From the NCBI RefSeq assembly GCF_910592395.1, contig NC_088320.1, positions 16,182,501 to 16,246,500 of the forward strand: a DNA stretch of 64,000 nucleotides, read 5' to 3'. Source of the DNA: Lineus longissimus (lineage: Eukaryota > Nemertea > Pilidiophora > Heteronemertea > Lineidae). The notes beneath the pieces were generated by a model, which was given only the letters and a program-made list of their open reading frames with translations, did no database searches and was not told the DNA's origin. Position numbers and translations under genes: made by a program. This document shows positions 10,059 through 22,880 of the stretch, in pieces (position 1 is the stretch's first letter; every line of letters starts with the position of its first letter).

Positions 10059-13000
10059 GTAAGTTGCCACAGTAGCTCTGCGTAAGGGATGTGAAACTTA
10101 TCTATTGTGCATGCCCGGGACAGCGCCAGCCCACTGTAATTACTGGCCCACGTTACTATGTCCTCGAAAACGAAATTTATATTTGGATTATAGTTCTCAA
10201 TATAATTTCAACTACATGAACTTGTGTTTTTTCCCAATGGTGTTTTCGTTTTTCGGGTAAAGGGCAAGTGCTTGACTTGCAGACGTTCTTTCATCTGATC
10301 TTAGCTGGTGTCCTCGGGCTCTCAGCCGTTGTATTCGTACTGGCTTGATGGCTGGCTCCATGGTTTTTTCCGTTGTTTTCTCTCGTCCATCTCATCATTT
10401 CTGATTTTGTCGTGTTTGTTCAAACTTAGTATTCTTCGACGTGAGCTTCGCTTGAAACTGTCTTTTGTGTTTAATAAGGGTACAGATTTTTACATTGTTC
10501 AAGAAAATGCTGTTAGGGAAGACTTTGACATTTTTGTTTTGCTAATATATGGACAATCTTGGACTCTTGCAAATCTACTAAGGTAAAGTTATTGAAAGCA
10601 TCCATCGTTATCATAGTTACTTGTACTTATTTCAGTCCTCATCTGTTTTTGATAATGTATTCCTCGGTCTTATCTAGAGTTACATTTAGTTGTTGTTTAC
10701 TCAGTGTCCCCGTAACTACCTTGTTTACTTGTGTTGTTTTGTTTGTTATATCATACCCAATATAATGTGCACAATATTGCATGTGGTTGTTGGTTGCAGT
10801 AGCGTGTATCAGTGAATGGCACTATAGGGCAGAGACCTGTATTCATCCACGAGCGGAAGTGTGGCACAGTCACATAGAGCTTATCAAAATGTCAAGTTGT
10901 GGTAAATACATGGCTGGGATGAACCAAAGTGGAATTAATTCTCAATCTGTGGTTGATTCTTAATCTACAGAGTCAGGCCATCACAGAAATATGCTTTTTG
11001 ATAATATATTTAAGAAAATGTGGTCTCACTGGTCAGTTTAGAACTTGTACTTTGACAGGGTCATATCAATGCGCCAGTGACGTTTTGATGGATATGGTGT
11101 ACGGAAATCTTTTTTTCTCAGGCAATCGGTATTGGAATTTTTAAAAACTTTATTATGCTATTGGCAAAGGGTTCTTCTTGACACATATAAAATTTTGTGC
11201 AGATTGATTGGTCCAATGAGTACTTTTTTTACCAAAACCTATGCACAACAATGTACACGTAATGTACACATGTTTTAATAGAGGACTCTGGCCTATAATG
11301 ACAAGAAATATATTTTTATTAACCAAAAATAACAACCAGTAGGGCCGATAGAAGTTCTGTGGCGCCGGCGGCGGCGACCTCTGTGAGAAAATGATCCGAT
11401 AGAAACTAATCAAAGCCACAGAATATAGATTCGGAACAAGCAGTAGCTACTTCTAGATATTCAGATTCATTGACCACGCCTACAACGCTTCGTCAGTAGG
11501 GAGTCCGCCCTGCCTGCGCGAAACCGTACTTTATTTACTAACCTTCCGCCTCCGCCTACCAGCTCCAGTTTGTTGGCGAGAGCCTTGCACCGGTCCCCCA
11601 GTTTGAATAGTATCCCTAGTCACCTGGCTCCGACTGTGCGATCTCGCTGACCCACTTGACGAACGTCGGTTTGCCGCACTGTCTTGCCGAGGGTTCGCGG
11701 CTGGAGGTGACCCTGCTTCTACATAGCGGCTCCGTTTTGTGTCTACTCTTTGTGTCGAGTCTGCCGCCTCGCGTCTGCTGCTGATTTTCTTCCTCAATCT
11801 CTTTCTTAATGCATCCATCTGCAGCGTTCGGTGCGGTAGTCGCAATTATCCACTGACGCGATCGTTCTAGCACTGGCTTCGATTCCGCCCCACATAGACC
11901 GCGCGAACTGCTCTCGGCCTAAAAAAACAACACAGTGATAACCAACCTTTGGACAGTTCCTTGATTTCAAAGTGAGGGCCTACTTTGTCAGAATACAATA
12001 TGCAGTGTCCGGTATGGGCCGCTAGTGCCATCTACAGTTTTAAAGGATCATTGGTATTATTAAGAGCACTCTTACCCAGCTGTCACCTTCTTTTTCTACA
12101 TAAGTAGTTTCCATCGACAAATTGCACACAAAAAGGAAACGTTCTAAATCTGACTGTATTGTCCCGATGTTGACTCCGATTTGACCCGAGTTAGCCCTCC
12201 ATGCGTCGATCCTTTCCATGCGGAGCTATGCACTACATAGGTCTCGTTAGGGAGTTTTTCTCGAATGTACGCAATGATGACATGCCCCATTAAACAGGAC
12301 GTAACATCTATTTTAAAATGCGTTTCCAAAGTGATTGCATGAGGACAACCCATTTGTGTCGTATATCACTGGAAACGCACAATTCCCCTGATTCTGCAGG
12401 ATGTTAAATCGAGCATTTTATTTCTTTAAATAAATCATGAGCGTCGCATTTGCTCCTAGCTCTGTTCAACATCCCAAATGGCAATATTGCCAATTGGGTC
12501 GGACAAACGCGGAAAACCCCAAATATTATACATTTTTTTCTGGATAATTCTTACAGTGACCATTCTCCCGTGAAAGACAGTTGCTTACGCTACACAAAAA
12601 TCAAAAACAAAATCGAGGGACAACATTGAACTTTTCAGATATGTTGAATTTTGCACAAATCAGCGAAAAAAGCACCAACTGGCACTGGACGGCATTTCAA
12701 CACGGGGCCGACGCACATTCCAAGTTCAGTGTACACATATGTCGGCAACAACAGTAAAATGTGTGCTATTGAGTAGCGCTCCAGGTTTCAGAAACTCAAA
12801 AAAACATGTCTTTGCCAGAACAACTGCTAAATCAACACTGGCATACTGTGAGGACCAAGAAATCAGTACGGTTAGCCGCGCATGAATACAAAAAACCTCC
12901 CTAATGTGACCATAGTAAGGCGCTTCCTGGAGCTGTGGATCCACCCTGCGACCACTTGGTGTAGATTTCGATTTTTCAGACGTACGTTGCGTCTTGATAG

Positions 13001-13371
13001 CGTGGTGACGTGGACTCGGATCTCCGCGTGCACTCACGTGGCGGGAAAGAACTTTCGCGCAAGGACCTGCCCGTACTGAAAATAACGTCTGAAACAAAAT
13101 TGGAAAAGCATAAACACGTTAGAAAAATAGTTTACTGATGAACCAGAAGAAGAAAAAACATACATGTACTACAGTAAAAAGCCGCCTATTCCTTTAAAGG
13201 ATACAATATACATGTAGCCACGGAACAAACATTACGCTAATGCGGGTTATGCGCGGGCATCACAGCATGCACCATTGATGCCACTTAATTAATAATCATA
13301 ATACCTATTATAACATTACGTTGTGCACAATTTGTATATCCCATTTCCATCGATAAAGATAAATATAAGGC
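10059..13371. other. Long stretch without supported genes
   Basis: Contains scattered open frames, including an Arg/Ser-rich minus frame at 11531-11845 in a GC-richer patch. None has convincing splice sites or family signatures. Confidence 0.45.
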
Positions 13372-13540
13372 CGGGTCTATTTGGCAAGCCGCTCGCCGAA
13401 CAGGCATCTTTTTTTGTCCTGTTTGGAGAGCCGCTTGCCAAACAGCACTGAAAAGCCACCCTGTTCGGCAAGCCGGGCTTGCCAAACAGGGCAAAAATAC
13501 TACCCTCTTTGGCGAGCCGGAGAGGTTACAACATGTTGGC
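13372..13540. repeat. Foldback repeat with 'GGCTTGCCAAACAG' palindromes
   Basis: Multiple facing copies of 'TTTGGCAAGCC' and 'GGCTTGCCAAAC' form short hairpins. An inverted relative lies at 49635-49800, with fragments at 8535, 14235 and 38880. Confidence 0.7.
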
Positions 13541-13584
13541 CAATCAGAGAGCAGTGACGTCATATTCGAATTTATATGCGCATA

Positions 13585-13665
13585 CAGTGGAACCCCGGTA
13601 ACACGACCACTCATGGGACCGCGGTCGGAGTGGTCGTGTTACCGGGGTGGTCGTGTTAGCGAGGT
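13585..13665. mobile_element. pogo/Tigger-like terminal hairpin
   Basis: Begins CAGTGGAACCCCGGTAACAC and contains the inverted partner 'GTGGTCGTGTTACCGGGG'. Terminal CAGTGGAACCCC is reminiscent of pogo/Tigger-type DNA transposons (family knowledge). No transposase seen. Confidence 0.45.
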
Positions 13666-13939
13666 TGGGAATCCCCAGACGAAATACATGATAATTTTTC
13701 CCGCCAAAATTGCCGACTTCATGGCGTGTGTACGCTGTACTACCATAGCAACGCTGCCTGATTGAGATGATGCACGCTCCAAAGTTTTGTTATCATGCCT
13801 CGCAAGAACAGTTTGTCAATAAAATTACATGCTACATTCTCAGAATGAGTTAGAAAAGGTAATTTTGTAACTCATTTTATCCACAAAGTTTCATTATCTG
13901 CCCGACGTGACGCATTTGCGGGCAATTTGGTGAATCATC

Positions 13940-14285
13940 ATGTATTTAACAATGGCCGACTTCCCGCTCTCGATTCAATTTCTGTTACTAAACTCGGGTT
14001 TTGGTCAATAATCCATGAAGAAGCATGTACATGTACATGACTGTATGGATTTACAAAAAAAGTCATAAACGTGATTTAACTGATAAGCATGTTAAATGCA
14101 TTAGTGTGCATTTCTAAAGGCATTTCACTGTAACTCCAGTGTTGCTGACCGTGTTGCCACGAATGATAATGAGCTCCTGGATGGTTGAATATGCATGAGT
14201 TCGGCTCTCCATCTAGGGCAGAAAAAAGTCGCTGTTTGGTGAGCCGGGCTTGCCAAATAGTCACTTCCTAAATATAATTTCAGAC
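13940..14285 (+). repeat. Dispersed repeat, copy 2 of about 340 bp
   Basis: Relative of 8250-8590. It ends at 'GAGCCGGGCTTGCCAAATAG', the same terminal motif as the foldback starting at 13372. The whole 13372-14285 block may therefore be one larger element with inverted ends. Confidence 0.55.
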
Positions 14286-14329
14286 TCGGTGATAACGTAT
14301 TTATTGGACACTCGATCATCCAATTTAAA

Positions 14330-14755
14330 TCAAGAGTTTGTTTACAAACAGAGGTGTACAGTGCTGTACAAAAAGGTCACTGATGTACACAAAACTTACT
14401 TGGAGGAATTCAGTAACCTTACTTCATTTGAGTGATGAAAACATGTTTTTAACCATATTCCTAGCAACAGTTCAAATTTATCTGTTTTAGGTTCTGAATA
14501 AGGAGGAGAATGATTACAAAAAGGTGATTTGGTCACCTTTGGCACAATATTCTCAACTTTTTTCTTTTTTACATTAAGTCTAAAATGGATAATTTAGAAC
14601 CGTTGATGTAATCATGTGTTGAATATATGATTTCATTGCTCAAGTAAAGTTAGGTTATTTAATTCCTCCAAATAATTTAATTCCTCCAAACAAGTTTTAT
14701 GTACATCAGTGACCTTGTTGTACATCATCATATACCTCTGTTTGTAAACAAACTC
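14330..14755. mobile_element. Foldback element with about 85-bp inverted arms
   Basis: The left arm begins 'AGTTTGTTTACAAACAGAGG' and the right arm ends with its complement. The arms also share 'GGTCACTGATGTACA' and 'CTTGGAGGAATT' as inverted pairs. About 250 bp of non-coding DNA lies between the arms. Confidence 0.8.
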
Positions 14756-16423
14756 TTTCCTAACATTGGAGGCTTAAATCTAACATGTCCCTCTGTAATT
14801 ACGATAGTAGATGATAAGTGCAGAAGTTAGCAGACATGTAACGTCTAAGCCCGTGCTTTTGGGACTCGCGTGTTACCGGATTGCATAACATTATTACGAT
14901 CTCACAACTATTACCTAACTTTGTCTCAGGCCCATGATCATGCTCACAGTACTCTCTCTGACTAATCTTATGCAACATATTGTTCCCTATCAAGATTCTG
15001 TAAATCGCAGCTAGTAAACTGGTCATCAGAATCAAGTGCATTAAAGAGTAAGTAGAAAGCCTTTAAAATCGTTAGAAATACAGTTTAACCGTGAGACATT
15101 AACTCGATTTATCATAACTGACCAAATTTCCGAGCCGAAATATGACCTGTATCGGGGATTTAAATCGGCCGTTCATGAAGGGGCAAATAGCTTGGCGCCA
15201 AAAGCAGGCGTCGGTCATGTTTTGGAAAATGACGTCATACCACGTAAAATCCAAGAAGGACGTCCTCGGGTGTATTCGACTCCCTATCTTCGAACCAAGA
15301 ACGGTGTTCTCAAACTAGTCAAACACGCGAGAACACGTTCGGGAACCACGCCTTTCCCTGGACAAAACCTGTCGCGATAGGCCAATATGCGCGCGTTTTT
15401 ACTGATCGCGCAATTTTTTGGGCTACTAGTGCAGCAACCTTAACCAAAACCAAATTTGACCCGAAACCTTCCCCTATACAATCGGGACACGTATAAACCA
15501 GGACATATATAACCCTGTTGTTTCGGGGACGCATGGAGAGGACACACTCAATTATCGTGGCAGGTGACACAAATGTCGCAGTGATTAAAACAGGCGTTGT
15601 CGAAAATGGACTGACACCAGTCGTCATCCCTTGATCTTCTTGTTCAGTATTTCCGGGAATCGTGTATTACCGGAGTTTCTGACACGGAAATACCGCCAAC
15701 AAGAATGGTTCGTGTGGTAGTTGCAGCCACAAAATCCCAAGGCAACAATTTATCGTTATAAGTATCCCTCAGAAATCGCTGCACACTAGAATCAACCCGA
15801 ATCTCCGGTAGTGAGGTCGCTGCGGAAACAGAGGAAGGTGTCGCCATCTTATGGTCATCCCCCACACATTGTCCTGTTTTCCCTTTGTCGTAATCTGTCC
15901 ATACTTTGTCGTCGCATTCCATCCTTTTTGCCCAACTCTTGTTGCCGATTTCGCGTTGCTGACTTTATACCTTTTTCTCACATTGTTGCGAGCCATTTCT
16001 GCAACTTAGAGTCATTAACTCTTGTTATTTGTTCCTCTGCGTTGATAAAATGTTGAGGTAAAAAAATGGACGCGGTGTTTCAACGCGTCTCTAAAGTTCC
16101 GTTGCTAAAGTATTTCTAACTGTATGGTGTAATGGTGCGACCGCGATCATTGACCGCTAAAATAAAAAATTCGAAACCCCTGGGTTTAGAATGAATCGCA
16201 CTTAAACATGAAAAATCACTTTGCGCCAACGAAGCCTTGTTTTGAATTCAGTGCAGGATTTCGGCATCGTGTGGAAGCAGTCAAAAAGCACTCAGATATG
16301 TTGGTGACGCAGTGCGTGTCAAAGGTCTTGACTCGTGGTCGAGTTCTGGAGATACCTCGGGACGGTAGTTGAATCGCTCAAATATGACACTGCAGGCGCC
16401 ATAAATCCCAGCTTCTTTTTGAG
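14756..16423. other. Intergenic; possible frameshifted relic at 15644-15996
   Basis: On the minus strand, a Lys/Arg-rich start (MARNNVRKRYKVSNAK, from 15996) continues in a different frame as a 92-residue open stretch ending at 15644. This would fit a frameshifted gene or transposon relic. No family is recognised and the call is weak. Confidence 0.25.
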
Positions 16424-16990
16424 GGCAGGAGAATGCCAATCATGAACTCACATCCTGACATCAATAATTTTAGTCTCCTCTCATTTCCAACGGATATCAC
16501 AACAAACTCAGTATTTCAGTGTTTCCGGACCTTATGTAAATGCGTTGAGGTATGTTGTGAACTAACAAAAGACTTGTTAATTCATTGAAAGACCACTAGT
16601 CTTATTCAAGGTGAATTTAAAGACATCTAATCAGATTAATGTCCATACATTGGCAGAATCACTCCGCGAGTAAAAGAGCGCGCCGAACATAATGCTCATT
16701 CATTTAAATCTTCATCACGTTTATCGTTACCATTTTTCGCCTGTATTTGGAACCATCATATATAATCTTTCGTATCGAACGTGAGCAGATTTATCGTAGA
16801 GAATGCACAGCAATGTGACGAAGGCGATCGTCTTCGCTCTCGCTGTTCACCGAGTCCCGCGAAGAGACGATCCACAGACACTACTGCTTGAAAGAATCCA
16901 GATAGCATCCCAGCAATCTTTGTCATCTTGTCGATACATGTAGCACCATTGAATATTAACGAGAAAAAAACTCGATTCAAACTCTACATT
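16424..16990 (-). pseudogene. Decayed third copy of the tandem GPCR
   Basis: 16756-16980 matches exon 2 of the two intact neighbours ('GFFQAVVSVDRL', then 'FSTINLLTFDTKDY'). It lacks the conserved stretch after the DRL motif that holds AVRWPMAAP in the others. 16424-16512 matches the start of exon 3 (18326-18408) and then breaks off. No exon 1 was found. Intron sequence at 16980-17200 still resembles 19150-19390, so this is a DNA-level tandem duplicate, not a retrocopy. Confidence 0.8.
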
Positions 16991-17383
16991 GCAGTAGCCA
17001 AATCATAATTTGAGGAAAATCCATATATGATATTTTGCATTATCCTATAGCCTTGAGTAATCAGCATTGGGTTTTTTTTACAAATAAGTCATCTCGGCAT
17101 TTTGACTCAGCCCTCCGTTATTGAGATATTTAGCTCTGTCTGACTTTTACATATTGCCATCGTAAATTAGCATTTCACCATTCGAATAACTCGTTCATCA
17201 GGGTAGAAATGGATTCACAGTGTATCTGGGAGTAATACTGTCCATTCACTTTACAAGGTCACCCATCATCCAATCATTTTCTTTTATAAGGTCAACTGAT
17301 GATTGTAATACATTGAACTGCCGCAACAGTTATTGCTCTACTAGGCCATTCATCATCAACCTTTGACTTGAACTCTCCGGTTC

Positions 17384-17754
17384 AATAGCATTCCGCTAAG
17401 ATGACGTCACTGCAGCTGCTGCCCTCTATTTCCCCATCGCTGAATTACAGGCAATGTCGGACAAACATGCGGTTTCGTAATGGATTCAGGCTTTCTAACT
17501 AGGGCAGTTAGATTCAATCTGGCACATGTCCGAGTGTTGGAAATACTACATAATTGTTCTGAATATTTCTCTCTCTGACTCTATGGTATCATTCATGCTA
17601 AAAACAATGCAGGGTCAAAGATAATTGACTTTGAAATAAGCTCAAATGCCTAGAAATAAGGGTCGATGTCCGACTGTCACGTGACTAAAACGTCATCAAT
17701 GTCTTATGCAAATGACCTTGTGAGCTATAAATAGTAACTTCGCGGAATGCTATT
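17384..17754. mobile_element. 371-bp MITE, copy 1
   Basis: Terminal inverted repeats AATAGCATTCCGC and GCGGAATGCTATT. A copy of identical length and near-identical sequence is at 51571-51941. No coding capacity. A target-site duplication is not obvious at either copy. Confidence 0.85.
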
Positions 17755-17936
17755 TGCAAAACGACAATGACAGTGACGGGAAATAATATTACCTGATAAA
17801 ATTATTGGAGAACAAAATGTAATGTACATGTATACCTAAATAAGTAATTAGTTATGGATTAAAGCATGAATTCTCAATTCTATAAGCTTGACATAATGCA
17901 AGGATATGTAATGCAAAGAAATAACAAGAAGTTGTT

Positions 17937-19731
17937 TTAGTTTACTTTACAGTTAAACAATGCTTGGAGATCGTCTCTGTATCGTTTCCCGCCACCCAAA
18001 CAATATAGGTAAAAATTCACAGCATAGTTACAAATCCATATGTCATAGACTAGCACTAATTCCAACGTGTAACGTAGTCGCCAATATGGATCACTCATGT
18101 TATAATTAGACGCAACGCCAGGCATATCCATCATAAACAAATAAAATCTGTATGGAATTGACGTCAGAATATAAGAGGCGCTGATCATCAACAACATCCG
18201 GGTCATATAGTGTGTGTCCTTGACCTCTTGACCTGTTCCCGAGCGGAGCAGACGACGTTCCTCTGACGCTGTCCTGATGCTCACAATGATGAGAACGTTA
18301 CACACGAATATGACAAGAAAGGGCAGGAGTGTGCCAATCACAAACTCGCATCCAGACACCAATAATTCTAGTCTTCTGTCATTTCCAACAGATATCACAA
18401 GAAACTCAAACCCTGGAAAAAAAACATGATTTTTTCATAATTTCGATCGTTCAAAATGTGCAAACAGACAGAAGACTGCTTTGTTCATATCAAATTGACA
18501 CCTAGTAGCCGCTGGGAGCCGCTGTGGTGTAGTGGCTTGGACTCTCGACCAGCTGTCAAGAGGTCCCGGGTTCGATCCCCACTGTCGGCGCGAGACTGTA
18601 GGCTGGTCTCTCTGTCTTACTTGCCTCTCTGCACCCAGGTGTATAAATGGGTACCGGTCAGAAATGCACAGATTATAGCGCTGGTCGAGCCGCTCATCTC
18701 TGGTCTACTGAAAGGTTTCAGGACAGACCGGGGTTAAACTGAAAGTCGGATGATAACCTATATCGTAGTTGATATCAGACTACAAACCCTAAGCTTTTTT
18801 TTTTTAGTAGTCAGATTGTTTTCACTTCTTGGCAGAATTACTGCGTGATTGCGCCGAACATAATAATGCTCATTCATTCAAAATTTCATCACGTTTATCT
18901 TTACCCTACACCATTCTTCACCTGTATTTGGATCCATCATATATTCTTTCGTATAGAACGTGTGTATATTTATCGTAGATAAAGCAAAAAATGTAACGAT
19001 GACGATCTTCTTAGCTCTGGTTGTGCTACAGAGTCTTGGTGCGGCCATTGGCCACCTAACGGCGAGCAGGCGATCTATGGACATTGCGGCTTGAAAGAAA
19101 CCTGACTGCATCCCAAACGTTGTCATCATATAGATCGCACCTCTGCAATTAAGAAAAGAGATCTCGGATCAAACTCTACATTGCAATAACTTGATCATGA
19201 TTTGAGAAAAATTTTATCATAATATTTTTTATTATCTAATTAGCCTCCCGCACTGCCTTTTTTTGCCCAAAATGTCCTCGTGGCACTTTGACTCAGCCCT
19301 CCGCTATTCAGATATTTAGCTCTCCCTAATTTCTACCTAAACTGCTATCGTGAACTTTTCACAATTGGAATAACTCGTTCAACAGAAATAAATATTTAAT
19401 AGTCGTCACTCATATTGATAACTACCTACTGAAATATTGGCCTTCTTGGTCTGAAAATCGTCTTTCCTAGATCAGAGCCGAAGAATGAATAAAACCAAGC
19501 AGCTTGTACGAGCAAAGTTGTGTCAACAACTGCCATTGCAACGATGTACACGCAAGGAGAAAGCCTCCGGTTTCGTTTCCTTGTGGCTATCAGCACTGAA
19601 AGAATATTCCCTGGGACACCGAAAACAACAGCGACTATCCAGACATAATTGGCCAATATGTTGATGATGGACTGCATGACTTCATAATCGTTATCTTCAC
19701 GCAGTCCTCGAGTGGCGTTCGCTTGTGCCAT
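17937..19731 (-). CDS. Rhodopsin-family GPCR, paralogue B (3 exons, 332 aa)
   Basis: Exons 19430-19731, 18922-19142 and 17937-18412 join in frame (phases 2 and 1). Start at MAQANATRG, aligned with the start region of paralogue A. Exon 1 carries TM1 ('GVPGNILSVLIATRKRNR') and TM2. Exon 2 carries TM3 ending in 'SIDRLLAVRWP' and TM4. Exon 3 carries TM5, TM6 ('SASYILTSIPYRFY') and TM7 ('NYAVNFYLYCLGGGKRYRDD'). The DRY box is DRL and NPxxY is NFYLY. There is no Cys at the usual extracellular end of TM3. The overall style resembles invertebrate peptide or chemosensory class A receptors; the ligand is unknown. Exon 2 and 3 lengths (221 and 476 nt) equal those of paralogue A. A SINE sits in intron 2. 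Start choice and donor 2 (ACAG/GTGAAG) are inferred from the paralogue. Confidence 0.8.
18503..18815 (+). mobile_element. tRNA-derived SINE in GPCR-B intron 2
   Basis: A-box-like 'TGTGGTGTAGTGGCTTGG', B-box 'GGTCCCGGGTTCGATCCC', a body of about 200 bp, and a tail 'GATATCAGACTACAAACC' ending in a T run. Flanks carry near-identical TAGTAGCC and TAGTAGTC, a probable target-site duplication. A divergent relative is at 39255-39535. Confidence 0.8.
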
Positions 19732-19742
19732 GTCGACCAAAA

Positions 19743-20104
19743 CAGTGACTGCATCTATTCGTTCGAAAACAAGTTTATAAACGCATTTAACTCTTGAATA
19801 AGGAACTATCGAACAATTGCACACTAGGTTGTGATTCAGAGAATTATAAAATACACATCGTTCATAAATGGATCTCCTCAGAATAGCCATCGATTCTGAA
19901 ATTGAAACTTGTAAGTAACTAAAATAGTTAAGCCAATATAACTCCAGATCTAGAATAAGGTAGATATTCTACTATCATTTTAAAAGCGTAAATGCATCCG
20001 ATGGTTTTTATGAATATAGCTATGATATCACTTAAAAAAATTGCACGAAGCAAGCTCATATTTGAATTAATGTACGGGTCATTTATTCACAAGGCTTTAA
20101 ATGC
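19743..20104. other. Spacer between GPCR paralogues
   Basis: About 370 bp between the start of paralogue B and the stop of paralogue A. It presumably holds the 3' end of A and the promoter of B; no specific motif can be supported. Confidence 0.4.
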
Positions 20105-22336
20105 TCAGTGAAATGTACACTTCAACAATTGTCTTAGATCATTCCTGTACCTTTTCCCACCACCGAGACAATAAAGGTAAAAATTGACAGCATAATTGCA
20201 AGTCCATAAATCATATACAGCAATCAATCCCAGCGTATAGCGCAGCTTCCAGTAGGGATTATTATCAAAATCCGAACTAATACCCGGTATCTCCATCATA
20301 ACTGCATATATTCGGTAAGGAAGTGACGTCAAAATGTATGCAGCACTGATAATCAGCAACATCCGGCTCAAAAAATGTGTGTCAGTGACCTCTTTATCTC
20401 TTATAGTTAATTGTAGCTGACGTCGTTTCTCAGATGCCTGTTTGATGCTGATAATGATGAGAATGTTACTTATGAGTATGACAAGAAAGGGCACTAGAGT
20501 GCCAATGAAAAACTCAAGCACTGTCACAAGAATTTCCAGACGTCTGTCATTTCCTAGAGATAACACAAGAAGATCTGCTCCTGAAAATGCAACAGTCATG
20601 ATATGAATACAAAGTCTATGATTAAAACGTGTGTTGCTATACAGGGTGGCCCAGAATTATTTTCCCTTGCACACTAGAATTATATTCTGTATCTATTGTG
20701 TGAGGGAAAATAATTCTGGGCAACCCTATCGTGTAACCTCCATTTAATAAGCAAGCCATATTCTGCTTATATAAGCGGACTCCCTTTATCATGTTTGTCG
20801 AAACGAGCCAGATGAAATAAGGTAGGATTTTCAATTTCATGTTTAGAATTTGGTTCGAATAGTTTAGCTAGTTTCATTGTGGTTCGTTTTGACCGGGGGT
20901 AGTAGACTATAGTCTCTAATGCAGCCAGGCACCTGACGTAGGCGAGTGTTCACTAGATTACCAATCTATAAACAGGGGCTACCTAGCCGGCGGCGGCAAC
21001 CGGCCATGACAGAATTGCCTAATTGACCACCGTGCATCTTCAATCAGCCATTCTGTGTTGCATAATGATAGCACATTGCACTCCCAATAAGAGGTGACGA
21101 AAATACCACACCGCACCTGTTGCTGGATCCTGTTCATGCTTCCTAATAAAGAATGTGTGCATATTCACAATAGCTACCATCACAAATGTAAAGATGACGA
21201 TCGTCTTAGCTCTGGTTGTGCTACAGATTCTTGGTGCAGCCATTGGCCACCTTACGGCGAGCAGGCGATCTATGGACATCGCTGCTTGAAAGAAACCTGA
21301 CTGCATCCCAAACGTTGTCATCATGTACATCGTGCCCCTGTAAATAAAAAATGCACCGTAACCATGGTAATACTGCCCAATTGTAAGATAAATACTGGTT
21401 AAAGTATTGGATGGAGTCAATTTATTAAAACGGAACACGTTGGGGTATCACCGCCACCAGCAACTATGGTTTTCGATATTCATTCCTGCATGTCCTGGGT
21501 ATATTTATATAACAGAGACCCCAGGACTAAGATATAGGAAAAACTAAGTCCCGGAGATAAAACTATAAAACATAGGTGAAAAACTAAGATCTAGATGAAA
21601 AAAAACCTAATCCCAGGCAAAACTATAAGGTACCGAAGTAAAAACATTAGACAACAGGCCACTGAATCATGTGTCAGTAATGTGTCAAATCATTGTAAAA
21701 GAGGTTCAGGTAGAAGAGAGAGCAAGATCCAAAAAGGTCGCAAAGAAGCCGAAAGGTAGGAAACGTCCATTTCACAAGTTCGCCGCCTCCATTGTGTAGT
21801 GCATTGATGTACGTGATTAGATCCAGGTAAAAAGCTTCGATAAATGACGGGGCTATTCTGTGCGTGATAACAACATATTTCTGATTTGCAATACTACAAG
21901 TACAAGTGGTTTGAAATTCAGAGAGAAAAGGGAGAAAGCTGGCTGATAAAGCTTTGACATTAACCGTCTTTCCATTCGTAAACGAGTAGCTACTGACATT
22001 AAATAAGCCTACTTACTGAAATATCAAGCCTCTTGGTTGGAAAATCTCCTGTCCTATCTCAAAGCTAAACAATGTATAAAACCAAGCAACTTGCAGGAGT
22101 AATGCAGTATCAACAACAGCCATACCAGTGATATAGATGCAAGGAGACAGACCTCTGTTTCGTTTCCTGGTGGCTATTAACACCGACAAAACATTCCCCG
22201 GGACGCCGAAAACGACAGGCACTATCCAGACGTAACCCAGTATGTTGAGGACCGAGAGCATGACTTCAACATCGTCAAGGTGTTCCAACATGTCCGACGA
22301 GAAAGTGAAATTTCTATGTTGTGTCATTGTGACCAT
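20105..22336 (-). CDS. Rhodopsin-family GPCR, paralogue A (3 exons, 338 aa)
   Basis: Exons 22017-22336, 21117-21337 and 20105-20580 join in frame with donors CA/GTAAGT and ACAG/GTGCGG. The N-terminus MVTMTQHRNFTFSS has an N-glycosylation sequon. TM1 is 'FGVPGNVLSVLIATRKRN', TM3 ends 'AAMSIDRLLAVRWP', TM6 is 'ISAAYILTSLPYRIY', and TM7 ends 'NYAVNFYLYCLGGGKRYRND' before a short tail ending in LLKCTFH. DRL replaces DRY and NFYLY replaces NPxxY, as in paralogue B. Phe occupies the place of the conserved TM3 Cys (counting 25 residues back from the DRL Arg). It is head-to-tail with paralogue B and both read leftward. Membrane receptor; ligand unknown. Confidence 0.82.
20640..20728. mobile_element. 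89-bp hairpin MITE (TA target)
   Basis: TACAGGGTGGCCCAGAATTA and its near-perfect inverted partner ending GGGCAACCCTA form a hairpin in intron 2 of GPCR paralogue A... upstream of its exon 3. A flanking TA on both sides fits Tc1/mariner-type insertion. No coding capacity. Confidence 0.8.
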
Positions 22337-22506
22337 TGGTTCTAACGTATGCTTGAGACGAAATTATGACTACTAAGTATTTCCACGTTTGCTGAATAGA
22401 TACATTTAATGCTACATTGTTATTTATAGCTCCGATGATGATGTCGTCGATGGAGGGCTATATTTGAATATTCGGACGTCAACACAAAGGTATAAATACT
22501 TGCATA

Positions 22507-22880
22507 ATATGCATTAATGCAAGTATCAATTCGTGTCTTGTACCCCCCTCCTCAAGGGTACGACACCTTATCACCCTATAACGACATCTTAAGGCTCAAA
22601 CATCACCCTTTTTTCACCAATGCTACTTTTTCTTTCGTCAAGACATCACCATCAACAATATATCACCGTCATATAAAGTAACCGAACTAATTTTACTGGG
22701 TAAGGCTGTATGTTCGACAATACATCGACACATTAGCATCCTTATTCTTTCCAGCTTCGCCAAATTTTCACTAAAGGAAAAATAAATACTACTCAAGCAT
22801 CGGCAAAGATTAGTGGTGATAGCTTAACTACCCTTGAGGGGGGGGGGGGTACAAGAAACGAATTGATACTTGCATAATAA
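22507..22880. mobile_element. Foldback element upstream of GPCR paralogue A
   Basis: Inverted arms of about 50 bp. The left arm holds 'GCAAGTATCAATTCGTGTCT' and 'CCTCAAGGGTA'; the right arm holds the complement with a 12-G run. It lies about 170 bp upstream of the GPCR-A start codon, so it could affect the promoter. Confidence 0.75.

Noticed and set aside
11531-11873. Arg/Ser-rich minus frames
   Set aside because: Two overlapping frames are open in a GC-rich patch, neither with splice sites or recognised domain.
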